64,000 nt of DNA, taken from contig CAJNOL010000254.1 of NCBI GenBank assembly GCA_905250125.1, positions 121,015 to 185,014 on the forward strand, given 5' to 3'. A program made the position numbers and the translations under genes. Shown here one piece after another: positions 60,880-64,000 of this stretch. The stretch's first letter is position 1, and each line of letters starts with the position of its first letter. The notes beneath the pieces were generated by a model. The model was not told the origin of the DNA, searched no databases, and saw only the letters and a list, made by a program, of their open reading frames with translations. The DNA is from Rotaria sordida. Taxonomy: Eukaryota; Rotifera; Eurotatoria; Philodinida; Philodinidae.

Positions 60880-63800
60880 TTAAAAATGATTTTGGCATGA
60901 GCATTGTCCGTTTTTGTGAAAATGATGGATTCTATTGGCATCACGAACAATAATATCAATTTGACGAATTTTAGCTATAAGTTTCGTAGCTTCATCTGAA
61001 ATAAAAAAAAAAGAATACATATATTGTTAAGAATCATTGAGATGAAAAAAGCTAACTTACGACAATCACCACAGACTCGAAGATTTTTAGTAACTTGGAT
61101 AAAATCTGGAAGTGGTCGTTGAATCAAATTATATGCAATTGCTAATTTTTCACTATGACCACACAATACTGATTCAATAGTTTCTTCTTCACGTAATTGA
61201 CGAGTTATCCAAGAAGAATCAAATTTATAACCATGTTCATTTAATTCAACTGTTAAACGATCAAGTTCAGCATAGATTTCTGATGATCGTGGATGTGAAT
61301 GATCATGAGCTTTGAATTGCTAGAAAATCAACAAATTTTCTTTATATTCTAATGTTCAATAGAAATATTTTACCACTATTTCACCATTTACATAAGTCCA
61401 TGATAATCCCATTTTGACTTTAGATCTTAATTCTTTTATTTGATTATATCGAAAGTTCTTTGCCATTTGATGTTCACCAACAGAAGAATATATGTTCGCA
61501 AGAAGAATTGCACCTGATACAAGACCTTGTTTTGCATCAGGAAACAATGATTTCATTCGATTATATATCTTTTCAGATAAATTATTATTGCGATTATTAC
61601 GTGCACCAGATAGTAAACACACTGAAACAAAAACAAATAAATAAATAAAATATTAATGTAGTATTATGAAAAATATTTACTATACATCACAAAATTAGGT
61701 GAGTTTTTCTTTTCATATTCATCTATCAACTTTTGTGCTTCATCAAATAAAAACAAACGACTTAAACAATCAGTCTTAAGTATAATATAAAATAATCATA
61801 GCTAATATAATAAATAAAATAGAAAGACAAACCATAACAGTGACAATTTTTTCTGTTTTGAAAGATATTTCATTGTATATATTCTGAGCTTCATGAAGAA
61901 AACCCGAATGAGAACATGCATTTAAAACACAAATATGTGTAACTTCATTACGTAGATTATTCGGCATCTCTCTATATAATTTAATAGCTTCCGAACCCAT
62001 TCCATTAAGTCCAAATCCATTAACTTCAAAAAACAACTATCCAATATTAAAAAAAACAAAGAACTTGGATAAAAGTAAATAAAGCTACTCATTGCAGTGT
62101 ATGTCACTGTATCACGATCATCAACTGATTTATATACATTTTGTGCTTTTTCAATAGAACCACATTTGCCCTATATGAGAAAAAAAAAGAAATTGTAAAT
62201 AATATGAACTAGTCAATGGAGATCAAAAATCAATATTTACCCACATATGAATTATTGAGTTTTGTATTTGTTTTTGATTTTGAATATGTGGAGGAACTTG
62301 ATGAATAATATACTGACTTTGTCGAATCATACCGATTTTTGAACATGCACCAATGAGTATATTCCATATGATCTCATTTAGAACAATATCTCGTTGTTTC
62401 ATTTCTTCCCAAACCTCAAAACATTTCCATGGTTCATCATTCATATTGTAACCATTCATAAGAGCCCCATAAGTAATAGCACCTTTGTTTCTTATTAATT
62501 TAACCACACGTTCAGCACTTTCAGCTTCACCAAATTTCATTAACATATGAGTTGCTGAAGTTAATACAACATTATCATTTCGATAATTATCAGGCATTTC
62601 ATCAAAAAGTTTTTTTCCAATCTTCTTTGCTCGATCATTGGCAAGTTGACTACATGCGTTAAAAACTATAGTATAGGTTACAGTATCTAACTTTAAATGA
62701 ATTTGTTCAAATAAATCTAAGGTTTTTTCTGACATTTCATTTTCAATATATCCTAAATTAAATTTGACAATATTAAAAAAACTATCTAATGTATATTACC
62801 TTTCATCATAGCACCATAAGTAATAATATTTTTCTCTTTAATTGAATGAAAAACACGTTCAGCACTTTGAATATCACCAAATTTCATTAACATATGTATT
62901 GCTGAAGTTAATACAACATTATCATTTCGACAATTATCATGCATTTCATGAAGAAGTTTTTTTCCAATCTTCTTCGCTCGATCATTTGCAAGTTGACTAC
63001 ATGCGTTAAAAACTATAGTGTAAATTACACTATCTAACTTTAAATGGATTTGTTCAAATAAATCCAAGGCTCTTTCTGACATTTCATTTCCAATATATCC
63101 TAAATTACATTTGACAATATTCAAAAAACTATCTAATGTATATTACCTCTCATCATAGCACCATAAGTAATAATATCTTTCTTTTTGATTGAATGAAAAA
63201 CACATTCAGCACCTTGAACATCACCAAATTTCATTAACATATGTATTGCTGAATTTGATACGAAATTATCATTTTTATAATTATTAGGCATTTCATGAAG
63301 AAGTTTTCTTCCAATCTTCATTGCTCGATCATTTGCAAGTTGAGCACACGCATCAAAAACAATAGTATACGTTACACAATCTAACTTTAAATGGATTTGT
63401 TCAAATAAATCTAAAGCTTTTTCTGACATTGTATTTCCAATATATCCTAAGTTAAATATGACAATATTGATAAAGCTGTCTAACATCTATTACCTTTGAT
63501 CATAGCATTATAAGTAATAATATCTTTATTTTTGATTGAATGAAAAACACGTTCAGCACTTTGAACATCACCAAATTTCATCAACATATGTATTGCTGAA
63601 GTTAATAAGATATTATCATTTCGATAATTATCATGCATTTCATCAAGAAGTTTTTTTCCTATCTTCATTGCTCGATCATTGGCAAGTTCACCACATGCAT
63701 TAAATAAAATAGTAAGAGTAAAATTGTTAGGTTCAATTGTCATTTTATTTAATAAATCAAGCACCTTGTCTGGCATGTTATTAGACATTAGACCTATTTA

Positions 63801-64000
63801 TAACAAATATTGAATAAGAAAAAAAATCATTAAGAATATTCACCTTTGAACATAGCTGTATAGATATAATGGGATTTGTTTGTAATTGTAGAGAATAGAC
63901 GAGTTGCATTATCAATATCATGACGTTGCACTATGAATAAAAAAAAAACATGGCCGATATATGTAAATAGTGAGTACCATTAACCGTTTAGTATATGATG
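60880..64000 (-). CDS. DYW-type PPR protein, candidate RNA-editing factor, 5' end missing
   Basis: Exons from the window edge: 63985-64000 (partial), 63844-63930, 63494-63793, 63147-63446, 62800-63099, 62241-62752, 62089-62170, 61833-62023, 61681-61774, 61374-61621, 61061-61319 and 60880-60995, about 835 residues. PPR motifs of about 31-36 residues alternate as in plant PLS-class proteins (IHMLMKFGDIQSAERVFHSI; ITYGAMMKGY; TAMINGFGLNGMGSEAIKLY). E-like motifs follow, then GLSWTYVNGEIV, AHDHSHPRSSEIYAEL, and a DYW deaminase domain with the zinc/catalytic GHSEKLAIAYNLI (HxE), NLRVCGDC with H (CxxCH), IIVRDANRIHHF and CSC. The last three residues are NHF instead of DYW. Such proteins bind organellar RNA and convert C to U; in animals they are known from bdelloids and are thought to be horizontally acquired. 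The N-terminus, with any mitochondrial signal, lies outside. Confidence 0.9.
62753..63843 (-). repeat. Tandem exon-intron duplication in the PPR gene, 347-bp period
   Basis: Exons 63494-63793, 63147-63446 and 62800-63099 are each exactly 300 nt, separated by introns of 47 nt (63447-63493, 63100-63146, 62753-62799). A fourth copy forms the start of exon 62241-62752. Each exon encodes about one triplet of PPR motifs beginning at GY(I/L)...NxM(S/P)(E/D)(K/R)(A/V/T)LDL and ending just before the next Gly codon, all with phase-1 introns, so any number of units keeps the frame. Confidence 0.85.

Noticed and set aside
1-64000. Spliced-leader gene, CRISPR array, LTR pairs or an intact transposase
   Set aside because: None seen on either strand by eye. 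The mobile sequences here are all short and non-coding.

Overview
This is nuclear DNA from an animal, very rich in A+T. Genes have many short introns, mostly 45-60 bp with clear gt...ag ends. Four things together point to a bdelloid rotifer: a late-embryogenesis-abundant (LEA)-like gene, a plant-style DYW-type pentatricopeptide repeat (PPR) gene, a bacterial-type RNA ligase of the DRB0094/Rnl5 kind, and tracts of TGTGGG-like telomere-type sequence. This assignment is an inference; I cannot fix the genus. There is no sign of prokaryotic organisation, CRISPR or operons.

Layout. 1695-2528 (-) is centrin. 3577-3900 (-) is a broken gene fragment. 6617-7239 (+) is the LEA-like gene. 10645-11479 (+) is a DJ-1/PARK7 homologue. 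14528-15454 (+) is an unrecognised single-exon protein. 18563-21663 (+) is cyclin A. About a third of the window, 24589-46895 (-), is one talin gene that I resolve into 36 coding exons (7,875 nt summed by hand, a multiple of three, 2,624 residues). Next on the same strand come a TAF1A-like RNA polymerase I factor (47724-49175) and the RNA ligase (49632-50598), which is interrupted by a 10-N assembly gap. On the + strand there are two tandem single-pass membrane proteins of the Shisa/CX type (51742-54373 and 54477-55575). The right edge holds a DYW-type PPR gene (60880 to beyond 64000, -) whose 5' end is missing.

The spaces between genes and the long introns are full of short non-coding repeats. 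These are foldback or MITE-like elements of several families (4842-5422, 2987-3365 with 19140-19695, 20413-20830, 26637-26765, 31081-31253, 39704-39926, 42500-43425, 44845-45295, 45339-45495, 52095-52786), at least three dispersed repeat families, and four inverted pairs of telomere-like GTGTGGGTGT sequence. Most large talin introns are large because one of these elements sits in them.

The genes do not form one pathway. Most are housekeeping: centriole, cell cycle, adhesion, rDNA transcription, redox protection. Three (LEA, RNA ligase, DYW-PPR) belong to the set that sets bdelloids apart: desiccation tolerance, RNA repair and RNA editing, the last two probably gained from non-animal sources. 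The most unusual structure is the PPR gene, where a 300-nt exon carrying a PPR triplet plus its 47-nt intron is repeated at an exact 347-bp period.
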